The translations under genes and the position numbers were made by a program. Positions 54,440 to 64,000 of a stretch of 64,000 bases of DNA are shown here, one piece after another (the stretch's first letter is position 1; each line of letters opens with the position of its first letter). The stretch is from positions 1,269,435,123 through 1,269,499,122 of the forward strand of contig NC_090440.1 of assembly GCF_031143425.1 (NCBI RefSeq), given 5' to 3'. This DNA is from Pleurodeles waltl. Lineage: Eukaryota > Chordata > Amphibia > Caudata > Salamandridae. Under the pieces are notes generated by a model, which worked only from the letters and a program-made list of their open reading frames with translations, was not told where the DNA came from and ran no database searches.

Positions 54440-55300
54440 AGTATCCTGTATGGGGAGTAACTAAGAATGCACAGAAACTGTTCCAATGATCGGGAAGTTG
54501 AGTTAAAATATCAAGACACCATACAAAGGTTTAAACAAAGAGGGTATAATCAGAGAATTTTGCAAAACAATTTAGAGAGAGTACGAATCATCCCTTGGGA
54601 TGAGACATTAATTCCTAAACAATTGAGGACAACACAGGATAAATCAGGTGAAAACAAAGTGAGAATGGTAATGGATTATACGAAGGAAAGTGGTCTTATT
54701 AGAAAAATCTTATGTAAACACTGGCATGTTATACAGAAAGATCCAGATTTGAGTCCTAAAACTGGCTTAGTTCCATTGATAACGTACAGAAAAGCACCAT
54801 CATTAAAAGATCATCTTATAAGAAGTCAGTTCACCATAAAAAAATCAACAAAATTGGTTGACAGAACAACAATCTGGGTTTATAAAGTGTAATAGTTGCA
54901 AACCTGTAAAATTGGGAAATCGACTAAGGTAGTGAAACTATGGAATGAAATGGAAGTGAATATCAAACATCGAATTACTTGTAACACTAAATTTACAGTC
55001 TATGTAATTGAGTGCCATTGTGGTTTGAAATACATAGGGAGTACAATTTGCATGCTAAAAAATAGAATTTTAGAACATATCAGAGTGGTTCTGCATAAGG
55101 ATTTCACATACGCTATTGCTAAACATTTTCAACAACATGAAGTGAACAGTTGGAAAATGCTATGATATTATGGAATAGACCACATTCCTGAACATGACAG
55201 AGGTGAAGATAGAGTTAACAAAACTCAGACAACTTGAATCTAATTATATTATTTTAATGAGGACCAAGAGCCCTTTGGGATTGAATAACAATGAGGAGCT
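54440..55300 (+). pseudogene. Penelope linker and GIY-YIG endonuclease
   Basis: ELKYQDTIQRFKQRGYNQRI (54500-54560) is the conserved linker FxxRGYxxxxL. The Cys region is eroded. The endonuclease reads FTVYVIECHCGLKYIGSTIC (54990-55050), then MLKNRILEHIRVVLHKD, so GIY is changed to VYV(I) while YIG, the Arg and the EH of the motif survive. AIAKHFQQHE follows (the usual HF motif). It is open at 54896-55165. Confidence 0.75.
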
Positions 55301-55756
55301 TTATGTTCATCTTTAAGTTTTGAAAATCTGCAATTATAATTTTAATGATGTCTTTATAAAATTTGAATAGTTTAATTGAAGATAAATGTTAAAATGATAA
55401 TTTGATACAACTTTTCTTTTTATAATGTGGGTAAAACTTATTTTGTGTAATAACCATTGTGGCTAATCCTCAAAAGCAATTATAATTAATTATGCGTAGT
55501 ATATTTTTTTGTTGCCAGTTTTCCAAATGACAGAAATTCAATGGTTATTAATTTATATAATTGATTGATTGTACCTTCCTCTATAGTACCTTGTTTGGAC
55601 ATTTCTAATCCCAATGCATTCTCTAATTATTGGAGTTTTTTTATAATTTTTCAGGTTAAATGTACATTATATATTACACATAAAAAACTATTTAGACCAT
55701 AATACATTCTAATGACTTTGGGAACGAAGTACTATAAATAGTGACAACAGAGGAAG

Positions 55757-55800
55757 GACTATGAAACCAGGAAGAAGACTGTAAAGTCGAAACGCGTTGT
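55757..55800 (+). ncRNA. Degenerate hammerhead-like stem in Penelope 2
   Basis: GACT (55777-55780), GTAA loop, AGTC (55785-55788), then GAAAC (55789-55793) and GCGTTG. This equals hammerhead helix II directly followed by the GAAA core. The expected CTGATGA before helix II is replaced by CAGGAAGA, so it is not catalytic as read. It occupies the same relative place (~90 bp before the 3' end) as the motif in Penelope element 1. Confidence 0.4.
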
Positions 55801-55878
55801 TTTCTCTTTTTTGCATCGAATAAACGTGACAAATTTTTGTGGAGCTGAACGGAGTGCGCGGCATTCTATTTTTGTTTA

Positions 55879-55880
<2 letters not shown>

Positions 55881-55930
<50 letters not shown>
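55881..55930. repeat. (AT)n microsatellite
   Basis: About 48 bp of AT dinucleotides immediately 3' of the Penelope element. Confidence 0.95.
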
Positions 55931-57054
55931 TTAACTCTTGTAAACATTTTTACATACTAACACAGACTGGATGGTGTTATCAGTGATGTCATCAGTGATG
56001 TCATCCTTGATGTCATCAGTGATGCCACTGACCATGTCATGAGTGATGTAATATGTGAAGTCTTACGCAGTATGTTATAGTTAGGTCTTTCAACTATAAA
56101 TGCTGAATTTCTATGGTTTCGAACGAGTGAATGCAAAACCTATTGAACCTGGAGCACAAAAAAGTCCTTATCAGTCTTTTTCTGAAAACAGGTCCATTTG
56201 TTGATGATTGCAAAGAATTAATTTATCCAACATCAAGTATGTTTTCCACAAGAAGATAGCAGTAGACGTGTTTTTGTCTTAAACAACTTTTTCAAGGCTG
56301 CAAGTTCAATGATGTACACATCAGTTTACTTACACGTACTTCAAAAGCAAATTCAATACAACCTCACCCAGGTGTGCACCATATACAACATAGAAGCCAG
56401 TAGGTATAACTGCAAAATTACCTATGCACTAATACAGTATAGAAACCAGTAGGTATCAGTGCAAAACGACCTAACACAGAAAGACTAACCAACATTTTTA
56501 ATGCAAGATAAATGACAGGGACACCATAAGAGGCACGAAAAAGACCCATAACTTTAGAATGATAATGGTGCTCTTTAGCTGCAATGTGCAACGTGAGGAG
56601 CAAAACCTAATAGTTACAAACCTGTAGGGAAAAGAAAAGAAAATAGAGCTCATGCTAGAAAATTGCATACAGAAAGAGTGAAAATCATGATTAGACCCTA
56701 CACCAAATAGTGAGGGGGTGACATGATTAAGATTGTACCTGTTTGGGTGATTGTGTCCAGACATATTTCTTTACAACGGATGCCTTTACCTCAAAAATTT
56801 AAGTATTTTAGAGGTAAGTATCAACCCACTTGATATATCTCTCTATATATTTATTTTTTCACTGAAAAAACCAGAGGCTAAAGGGACGTTCTAGTTAGAT
56901 TCTGAATTTACTCTCACACAACCTTAAAAATTCAGCAGTTATACTTAGAGTTGTTTCAAGTAACTATAACTTGTGTCCTAAGGTAACTATAACTCACACT
57001 CTTGCCATGCACAGTTTTGTGATCAATAATTTTATTGCAAATGTTGTAGTCATA
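55931..57054. other. Unclassified repeats
   Basis: 55975-56055 carries 15-bp tandem units (CAGTGATGTCATCAG...; TGATGTCATCCT). 56070-56130 and 56870-57010 share TTATAGTTA, GTAACTATAACT and CACACAACCTTA motifs with 38700-38990, suggesting one dispersed family in opposite orientations. No domain is seen. Confidence 0.45.
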
Positions 57055-57059
57055 ATACC

Positions 57060-57339
57060 AAAGATGCCAAAGAAGGTGTCCATACCATGTGTAGCTAACT
57101 GTCTCTCCCTCCAATTTTCCAGAGTTGGGGCTCCACTTTTAACCAGTCAGAGGCAATACATATTCGGAGTACTGCCACAGCCATAAATAGGAAATACCGT
57201 TCCTTTTTTGCCTCCCTATTTTCCACAGAGTCCTTTACCCCTAGTAGCACTAATGCAGGTGAAAGACAGACCCACTCCTTAATAACTATGCTGAGAAGCT
57301 ATTCTGCCACCTGAAACAATGGCTTCAGTTTAGGGCAAG
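57060..57339 (-). pseudogene. L1/Tx1 ORF2 C-terminal end, 3' of the LTR insertion
   Basis: When the LTR and one GCAAG copy are removed, MSFAC continues as PKLKPLFQVAE, then a stop, LLSIVIKEWVCLSPALVLLG, VKDSVENREAKKERYFLFMA and VAVLRICIASDWLKVEP. This is the C-terminal end typical of the clade: the Cys-rich motif followed by a conserved LLG and a Trp-containing helix. It ends near 57060. Confidence 0.7.
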
Positions 57340-59469
57340 TGTTATAAATGGGGCCTTTGGCTGGCAGTCAGGTTATCCCCGTCCAAGCAAGGGCCCTCTC
57401 TCTAGTCAGGGTAAGTCACACACAATCCAAATTATCCTGTGCCCACCCTCTAGTAGCTTGGCACTGAGTAGTCAGGCTTAACATAGAAGGCAATTTGTAA
57501 AGTATTTGTACAATAAATCATGCAATAACACAGTAGAGCACCACAAAAATACACCACGCAGTGTTTAGAAAACTATATAATATTTATCTGATAAGATGCA
57601 GGTCAAAACGATCAAGATTCAATAAGCATATGTTGAAATATCACTGTAAAAATTATAGAAAGTGTCTTTAGTCTCTTAAAAGCAACAAATGTCTCTTGAA
57701 AGTACCAAGTTCCTGGTTTGCTTTCAAATTCTCCACAAGGGACTGCAGAGGAGGAAAAGCGTAGAAAACAGAGAGGTGTGCATCTATTTTTCTGATGCAT
57801 ACAGGCAATGCGTCGTCAAGTTTTCACACAGGGTAGGCTTTGCATCGATTTCCGGTGTGTAGACTGGGATCCTCTTTGGGTTGCGGGGTTTTTGGGTGCC
57901 CCTGGGAGGATGCGTTTGCAGGACGAAGTCACAGGGGCTTTGTCGATCCAGTAGGCGTTGCGTGGAAATTTCTACCACACGGCAGGCACTAAGTTGATTC
58001 CTCTCAGGAAGTCGGGTTGTGTTGTTCTGGCTCGGCTTTGCACCGGTACAGTGGGCCGTGCGTCGACTTTCCGGTCGCTACTCTAGTGCTGCATCGATCT
58101 TCTCCTTGCGAAGTCGGGCTGTGTCATTCCGGTTCGGCATGCAGTGAGTGTTTTCACTGCAATGCACGCTGTGGGTCGTTTCTTGCAGGCTGTACATCGA
58201 TATCGGCTGCACAGGAAGTTCTTCTTGCAGGAATGAAGTCTTTTTGGTCCTGAGACTTCAGGGAACAGGAGAAAATCTCTATCCAAGCCCGTGGAGAGCA
58301 CTTCTTCAGCACAGCCAGTGAGCATCAAGGCAGCAGGGCAACAGCAAGGCAGCACTCCCTCTCAGAAAAGCAGTCAGGTGAGTCCTTGGGCAGCCAGGCA
58401 GTTCTTCTTGGCAGGTTGCAGGTTCTGGTTCTTATCCAGGAAGTGTCTGAGTTGGGGCAGATGCCCTGTTTAAATGCCCAAATGTGCCTTTGAAGTGGGG
58501 GAGAATTCAAAGAGTGGCTTAGAAGTGCACAAGTTCCCCTTTAAGTTCCACCCTGTCTGCCAGGGTCCCAGTAGGGGGTGTGGCAGTACCTTGTGAGGGC
58601 AGGCTACTGTCCTTTGACATGTAAGTGTCAGGCCCTCCTCTCTCCCAGCCCAGGAAGACCCATTCAATATGCAGTGGTATGCAAGTGTGATTGAGCATCC
58701 TGTGTTTGGGGTTTGTCCGAGTGAATGCACAAGGGAGCTTTCAACTAAACCCAGCCAGACGTGGATTGTAAGGCACAGAAGGATTTAAGTACAGAGAAAT
58801 GGTCACTTTTAAAAGTGGCATTTCTAAAATAGTAATATTAAATCCAACTTCACCAAGAAGCAGGATTTTGTGTTACCATTTTGGCCATACTAAATATGAC
58901 CTTGTTACTCCTTTTTATTGTATTAGGGTAGCCCTAAGGTTAGCCTATGAAAGGAGCAGGCCTCACAGCAGTGTAAAACGGATTTAGGAGTTTTACACTA
59001 CCAGGACATGTAAACTACACATGGACATGTCCTGCCTTTTGTCTACACAGCACCCTGCCCTATGGGGTACCTAGGGCCTACTATAGGGATGACTTATGTG
59101 TAGAAAAAAGGGGGTTTTAGGCTTGGCAAGTACTTTTAAATGTCAAGTCGAATTGGCAGTGAAACTGCACACACAGGCCTTGCCAATTGCAGGCGTGAGA
59201 CATGGTTAAGGGGCTACTTAAGTGGGTGGCACAATGAGTGCTCCAGGCCCACTAGTATAATTTAATCTACAGGCCCTGGGCACATGTAGTGCACTTTACT
59301 AGGAATAATCCAATTGGGTATGATCCAATGTCATCATGTTTAAAGGGAGAAAGCATATGCACTTTAGCACTGGTTAGCAGACCTAAAACCAGCAAAAACA
59401 GTGTCCAAAAAGTTGAGTGAGGCAGGCAGAAAGTTAGGGGGGACCACCCTGAGGCTGTCAAGTCTAACA
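57340..59469 (-). mobile_element. Solo LTR, family 2 (2,130 bp), inside the L1-type LINE
   Basis: TGTTATAAATGGGGCC to GTCAAGTCTAACA (TG...CA) with a perfect 5-bp duplication GCAAG (57335-57339, 59470-59474). Strand is relative to the copy at 33710-36395. It shares GGCTGGCAGTCAGG, TAGTAGCTTGGCA and CAGTCAGGCTTA near this end with 13956. The part at 59100-59200 (complement ACTGCCAATTCGACTTGACA then TTTAAAAG) matches the 615-bp satellite. Centre GC-rich (57800-58500). No internal genes. Confidence 0.9.
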
Positions 59470-59474
59470 GCAAG

Positions 59475-59805
59475 CAAAAGACATGTGCATGATTTCAGCA
59501 TCTGCCCCCCCACAATGGGTACATTTGCCATCAGAACCACCCCATTTAGAGTCCCTGGCCGGAGCGTAATATAGGTTGACTAAAGTCTTATAATGTTCGG
59601 TCTTTAAACTAGCCATGGAAAAAATATTTTCTGCCATCTCTAGTGATTCTTCCAACAAATACCCCTTTCTGACCAAAACGGATACCCCACTTTTATTCTG
59701 GAGAGCAAGATCATCATGCTGTGTGTCTATTAATAAATTATAGAGTGTACCTATCCGGTCCCTACACCCAGTAGCCTCTATAATCTGGATTTTATCCATG
59801 GGGGA
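59475..59805 (-). pseudogene. L1/Tx1 ORF2 C-terminal Cys-rich region
   Basis: MDKIQIIEATGCRDRIGTLY, then GYLLEESLEMAENIFSMASL and EHYKTLVNLYYAPARDSKWG, and the Cys motif KCTHCGGADAEIMHMSFACC (C-x2-C...H-x4-C) that characterises L1/Tx1 ORF2 C-termini. The frame 59799-59464 is open up to the LTR junction. Confidence 0.75.
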
Positions 59806-60099
59806 GATCCTTTTTGCAACAATTGAAGAAATCCCATATTTGCAAAAACATGAAAAAATGCTTCCAGGGGAGATTATACTGAGTCTGTAGTTCCTTTAAG
59901 GATTAAGGCAGGGTGTTACAGTATATATTCTGACCCTAATTATCCCACTCTGTCTCCAAATATCCAAAACCAGGCCTTGAAAAATTTAAGAGGGAAGTAT
60001 TGGCATGGAGATTGGAGTATAGATATGAAACCTTCCAATCGAGATTCACCTTTTTAGCTCCGCCCATACCATATATGCTCCTTGTAGAACCTTAAATCA

Positions 60100-61380
60100 T
60101 GTTCTGTTAAAATAACTATGTTCTATGCATCTTGCAAACTAATCCTTAGACTCCAAGCCCAGCATAATTTCATATATAGAGGGAGACAATGCACAGCTAC
60201 TCCCTGCTGTGTCTCCAGTTGTTAATATATTAATATGCTGCAGAAAACATGCATAACAATATAACGTAAAGTGAGGAGCCGCCCATCTATCCTGGGATCT
60301 TGGGAGGGTTATATATTTCAAGGCCATTCTGGGTTTGGTGTACCCCCACAACAAATTGCTACTGATTGCCTGTAGCTTGGCCAGCCAAATTATGACAAAC
60401 TCTAAGGGGATTGATTGGAATAGGTATAGTACTTTGGGGAGTGTATTCATTTTCAATACATTACAGAGTCCCAAAAGGGAAAGATTTAAATAATGCATTC
60501 CATCTAGATCCCTTTTTATTTTAACCAACAGTGGGGCCACATTTTGCTCCCCCAGCTGGTCAACTGAAGCCGAGACTCTAATGCCTGAATACATGGCTTC
60601 AGATACGACCCACTTGTCTCTGATGCTGGTCTGGCCTGAGCAAATAACCTGGGTCTTGTCTTAGTTTAATTTATAGCCATAGTATGTACCAAACAACTTA
60701 GCTAACCTTTCAATTTCCTTAGGAGCTCTGTCTGGATCAGTTGTAGTCACAGCCACATCATCAGTATAGGCTAAAACCTTGTAGCTCTCACCATGGTGAA
60801 CAACTGGCTTAATATCTATAGACTCATCTAATTTGATGAGGAAAGGGTCTAAGTATAGTGCAAATAGCAGGAGTGAGCTAGGGCAACCCTACCTGGTACC
60901 TCCAGAGATAGACATTTTTCTGATTCTACCCCTCCTAGCTGTACCCGGGCTTTAGGGGACTTGTACATGGCTTTAATAGCTGTTACAAACCTTCCCCAAA
61001 CACCTTCCATTTCAAAGTCTCCCATAAAAATATCCAGGAGACTGGATCAAATGCCTTCTCGGCATCCAGTAATATCAGACCAAGAGGTGTTTGACTTATT
61101 TCCGTCAGATTGGACTCAGAAATAACTCTTCTAATGAGGTTGACTGTGCCTCTGCCTGGAATGAATCCATGCTGTCTTCTGCATACCAATGAGGAGAATA
61201 CCCTTGCCATCCTGCTGGCTAGTATCTTAGCATATATTTTTCCATCACAATTCAGCTATTAAATTGGTCTGTAAGATCCCGGGTAGCAAGAGGGCTGATC
61301 CTTTTTTTTTTAAAACTACTATAGTGGCTTCCTCCCAAGTCAGTGGAGACTGGCCCTGTTGAGCCATTAGGAAAGTTAAT
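60100..61380 (-). pseudogene. L1/Tx1 reverse transcriptase
   Basis: RRQHGFIPGRGTVNLIRRVI and LILLDAEKAFDPVSWIFLWE (61210-60983) are RT motifs 2 and A, the latter with the catalytic Asp. The next part, in another frame, gives RVQLGG, a GTRQG-like segment eroded (VPGRVA) and ALYLDPF. The YADD box is YTDD, intact at 60757-60768 (AYTDDVAV). Then ATRKTQV-like sequence and the frame 60594-60139 with LVKIKRDLDGMHYLNLSLLG, FQSIPLEFVIIWLAKLQAIS and FLWGYTKPRMALKYITLPRS-like segments. Several stops and shifts, none affecting the catalytic box. Confidence 0.8.
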
Positions 61381-61585
61381 AACATGTCATTCTTCAGTTC
61401 TTGAAAAAATGCCTAGTAAAACTCGTGTGGCAGGGCATCAGGCCCTGGAGCTTTACTTGTGGCCAAAGAGCTCAAAGCTTCATACACGTCTTTCAAAGAG
61501 ACTGGGGTCTCTAATAAGTTTTGATCCCCTTGACTAAGTCTAGCTGATTTTAGCCCCCCCTAGAAATCCCACAGAGTGTCTGTAG

Positions 61586-61966
61586 TCACCAGCTACTTGT
61601 TCTTGATTGTTGAAGTATATATATCTTCTCATACAAATCTCTAAACATTTTTAGGATCTCCTCTGGTTTTTCCAGAAGACATCCATGGGAATCTTTCATA
61701 GCCACTATGTCCCTATCTGCCACACTTTGCCTTACCCATCTAGCCAGAAACTTTCCAGTGGATTCGCCATATTCATAGCGGTCAGCCTTTAACATCTGGT
61801 ATTTAACTGCTGCAGCATTGCTAAGATGCTGATTATCCTTAGCCTTTATTACTGATATCTCAGCCTGGTTAGGGGTGGCCTCTTCCCTTTTCCTTAAGCA
61901 ATTAATCAGTTTACCCTCAGCCTGTCTAAGCTGTTGATACAGGCTTGTGACTTCTGACTCCCTCAC
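61586..61966 (-). pseudogene. L1/Tx1 linker region
   Basis: LYQQLRQAEGKLINCLRKRE, KYQMLKADRYEYGESTGKFL, ARWVRQSVADRDIVAMKDS and GCLLEKPEEILKMFRDLYEK lie in one open frame. They are the usual endonuclease-to-RT linker motifs (helical, ending KPEEIxxxFxxFY). Confidence 0.75.
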
Positions 61967-62159
61967 CTTCTGTAGGTGTAAGCTGAAACTCAGCGTCCCT
62001 CCACTGACCTTGCCTTTAATGCATCCCAGACCAGTCCAGGTGAGGCGGTGCCTCTATTAACAGCTAAAAGATGTTTTAGACAGATATGCATGTGGTCTAC
62101 ATAGACAAGCTCAGCTAGTTGTTTTCTATCAAATGGCCAGGTTCAACGGGGCCTGGTAA

Positions 62160-62832
62160 GTCAAGCTACGGGTACAACCAAGGTTAAAGGATTATGGTCA
62201 GATAAGATTCTATGGGAGAGTTCTATCTCTGCTTCAGAGGCTAAGGCTGCTGTGGTAAAAAAAAAAAAAGTAATCAAGGCAAACAAGTTTATTATGAGGA
62301 GAGGAATAGTATGTATAACCAGGATCTGGGGCATTAAGTTTTTCCCAGACATCAGTAACGGCATAATCCTTTTCCAGCTTCTGTAACGCCCTAAACACCT
62401 TAGGTTTGGTTCTTGATAGCTGTCAGAGCTAGCTAGACTCTTATTGACCTCAAGATAAATATTAAGATCTCTGCAGATTACTAAAGGAGATGGTCAAACA
62501 GCTAATTCCAGATTTAAAGCCTCGTGTTTCAGCCTCGTCTGAATTTGATCCATAGATGCTAATAAGAGTGAACTTGGCCCCCCCACTTTACATTCTAGGA
62601 TGACCCAGCATCCCCTTTTATCCACCGGGACGTGACCTTGGGTACAGGGAAAATTCCTAGCCATGACTGCCACCCTTCGTGTTGTCACCGTCTGCTGTGT
62701 GCAGGCTAGAAGAGTCAGCCCTAAGTCTTTTAGCACATCCATCCTGCCCCAGGGGATGTGAGTCTCTTGAATGCAGAAAATATCTGGGTGCAATGATTTT
62801 AGACGCACTGCCACCTTCCTTCTTTTTGGGAG
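62160..62832 (-). pseudogene. L1/Tx1 endonuclease domain, N-terminus cut by LTR
   Basis: Begins at the LTR junction as PKRRKVAVRLKSLHPDIFCI, then QETHIPWGRMDVLKDLG (the QETH box), VMARNFPCTQGHVPVDKRGC and, after a stop, PLVICRDLNIYLEVNK (normally GDLN). The last box is ILSDHNPLTLVVP near 62200-62170, with the SDH catalytic triad present. The first ~12 residues expected before PKRRK are absent because the LTR at 62833 separates them. Confidence 0.8.
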
Positions 62833-64000
62833 TGTAGGAGGCTGGACTGGCTTGTAGTGAGTACCAAGGGGTACTTACACCTTGCACCAGGCCCAGTTAT
62901 CCCTTATTAGTGTATAGGGTGTCTAGCAGCTTAGGCTGATAGATAATGGTAGCTTAGCAGAGCAGCTTAGGCTGAACTAGGAGACGAGTGAAGCTCCTAC
63001 AGTACCACTAGTGTCATATGCACAATATCATAAGAAAACACAATACACAGATATACTAAAAATAAAGGTACTTTATTTTTATGACAATATGCCAAAAGTA
63101 TCTCAGTGAGTACCCTCAGTATGAGGATAGCAAATATACACAAGATATATGTACACAATACCAAAATATGCAGTAATAGTATTAGAAAACAGTGCAAACA
63201 ATGTATAGTTACAATAGGATGCAATGGGGACACATAGGGATAGGGGCAACACAAACCATATACTCCAAAAGTGGAATGCGAACCACGAATGGACCCCAAA
63301 CCTATGTGACCTTCTAGAGGGTCGCTGGGACTGTAAGAAAACAGTGAGGGTTAGAAAAATAGCCCACCCCAAGACCCTGAAAAGTGAGTGCAAAGTGCAC
63401 TAAAGTTCCCCAAAGGACATAGAAGTCGTGATAGGGGAATTCTGCAGGAAAGACACAAACCAGCAATGCAACAACGATAGATTTCCAGTCGAGGGTACCT
63501 GTGGAACAAGGGGACCAAGTCCATAAGTCACAAGCAAGTCGGAGATGGGCAGATGCCCAGAAAATGCCAGCTGTGGGTGCAAAGAAGCTGCTACTGGACA
63601 GTAGAAGCTGAGGATTCTGCAGGAACGACAAGGGCTAGAGACTTCCCCTTTGGAGGATGGATCCCCCACGCAGTGGAGAGTTGTGCAGAAGTGTTTTACT
63701 GAAGAAAGACCGCCAACAACCCTTGCTAGCTGCAAATCGTGCGGTTACGGTTTTTGGATGCTGCTGTAGCCCATGAGGGACCAGGATGTCGCCAATTGCG
63801 TCTGGGGACAGAGGGGGAATCAAGCAAGACAAGGAGTCCTCTCAAAAGCAGGCAGCACCCGCAGAAGTGCCAGAACAGGCACTATGAATTGGAGTGAAAC
63901 GGTGCTCACCCGAAGTTGCAAAAAGGAGTCCCACGCCGCCGGAGGACAACTTAGGAGGTCGTGCAATGCAGGTTAGAGTGCCGTGGACCCAGGCTGGACT
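62833..64000 (-). mobile_element. LTR, family 1, minus strand, runs off the window
   Basis: The plus strand starts TGTAGGAGGCTGGACTGGCT at 62833, the complement of the family 1 right end (AGCCTCCTACA), and follows the complement of 28287-30984 through to about its middle at 64000. The poly(A) signal complement TTTATT lies near 63073. GGGAG at 62828-62832 should be its target duplication; the partner lies outside. It contains ~75 bp present in 45304-47147 but not in 28287-30984. Whether it is a solo LTR or part of a full element cannot be told here. Confidence 0.85.

Larger units (their letters stand above)
51775..55880 (+). mobile_element. Penelope-like retroelement 2, near full length but decayed
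   Basis: Plus strand. Between TA-rich tracts at 51768-51780 and 55880-55930 it shows an N-terminal region (52.2-52.9 kb), RT (53.2-54.35 kb), a GIY-YIG endonuclease (54.95-55.08 kb) and a 3' region with a hammerhead-like stem. It differs from element 1 in sequence and is longer at its 5' end. The TA tracts on both sides suggest insertion into a TA microsatellite; no definite target duplication can be read in such simple sequence. Confidence 0.8.
57055..62832 (-). mobile_element. L1/Tx1-type LINE, minus strand, interrupted by a solo LTR
   Basis: A minus-strand non-LTR retrotransposon with ORF2-type content: endonuclease (62.83-62.16 kb), linker (61.97-61.59), RT (61.37-60.1) and a C-terminal Cys-rich region (59.8-59.47) that resumes beyond the LTR insertion (57339 to ~57060). 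The first residues of ORF2 are cut off at 62833 by a second LTR. ORF1 is not in the window. The 3' end is approximate; no poly(A) tail is apparent. Confidence 0.8.

Overview
The window looks like intergenic or intronic DNA from a very large, transposon-packed vertebrate genome. I found no host gene exon, tRNA, rRNA or CRISPR array. Nearly everything recognisable is transposable-element sequence or tandem repeat, much of it nested. The mix (Penelope-like elements, L1/Tx1 and L2/CR1 LINEs, a Helitron, SGNH-hydrolase retroelement debris, many 3-bp-TSD Harbinger-like elements including a structured autonomous one, and 2-2.7 kb solo LTRs) suggests a salamander, most plausibly a newt such as Pleurodeles. 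The species is inference; no species marker is present.

Layout. 0.8-2.8 kb: two inverted ~910-bp TIR elements. 3.5-6.2 kb: a minus-strand L2/CR1-type LINE. 6.2-7.8 kb: a tandem duplication, one copy carrying a short MITE and the other preserving the empty site. 10.0-10.7 kb: a minus-strand SGNH-hydrolase pseudogene. 11.5-14 kb: a plus-strand LINE broken by a third ~920-bp TIR element and by an LTR fragment. 15.2-17.7 kb: a ~615-bp tandem repeat passing into a 32-bp minisatellite. 20.3-31.7 kb: a decayed Helitron (Rep, PIF1 helicase, ubiquitin-protease-like domain) split by a 625-bp MITE, a Penelope-like element with 16-bp TSD, and a 2.7-kb solo LTR with 5-bp TSD. 32.7-37.3 kb: the 32-bp minisatellite again, split by a second-family solo LTR.

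39.4-50.0 kb: a Harbinger element bounded by TTA duplications. It holds two Myb/SANT-like genes on plus, a HARBI1-type transposase on minus with an intron, a solo LTR and at least five internal tandem arrays. 50.1-51.3 kb: a ~175-bp palindrome-bearing tandem repeat. 51.8-55.9 kb: a second Penelope-like element with RT and GIY-YIG domains. 57.06-62.83 kb: a minus-strand L1/Tx1-type LINE interrupted by one solo LTR and cut at its 5' side by another LTR that runs off the window.

All protein-coding regions carry stops or frameshifts. The Harbinger genes are the best preserved. Nesting gives a relative chronology: Helitron and LINE hosts are older than the MITE, Penelope and LTR insertions. Insertion junctions were identified by eye from target-site duplications and by restored reading frames; family names come from motif recognition, without database searches.
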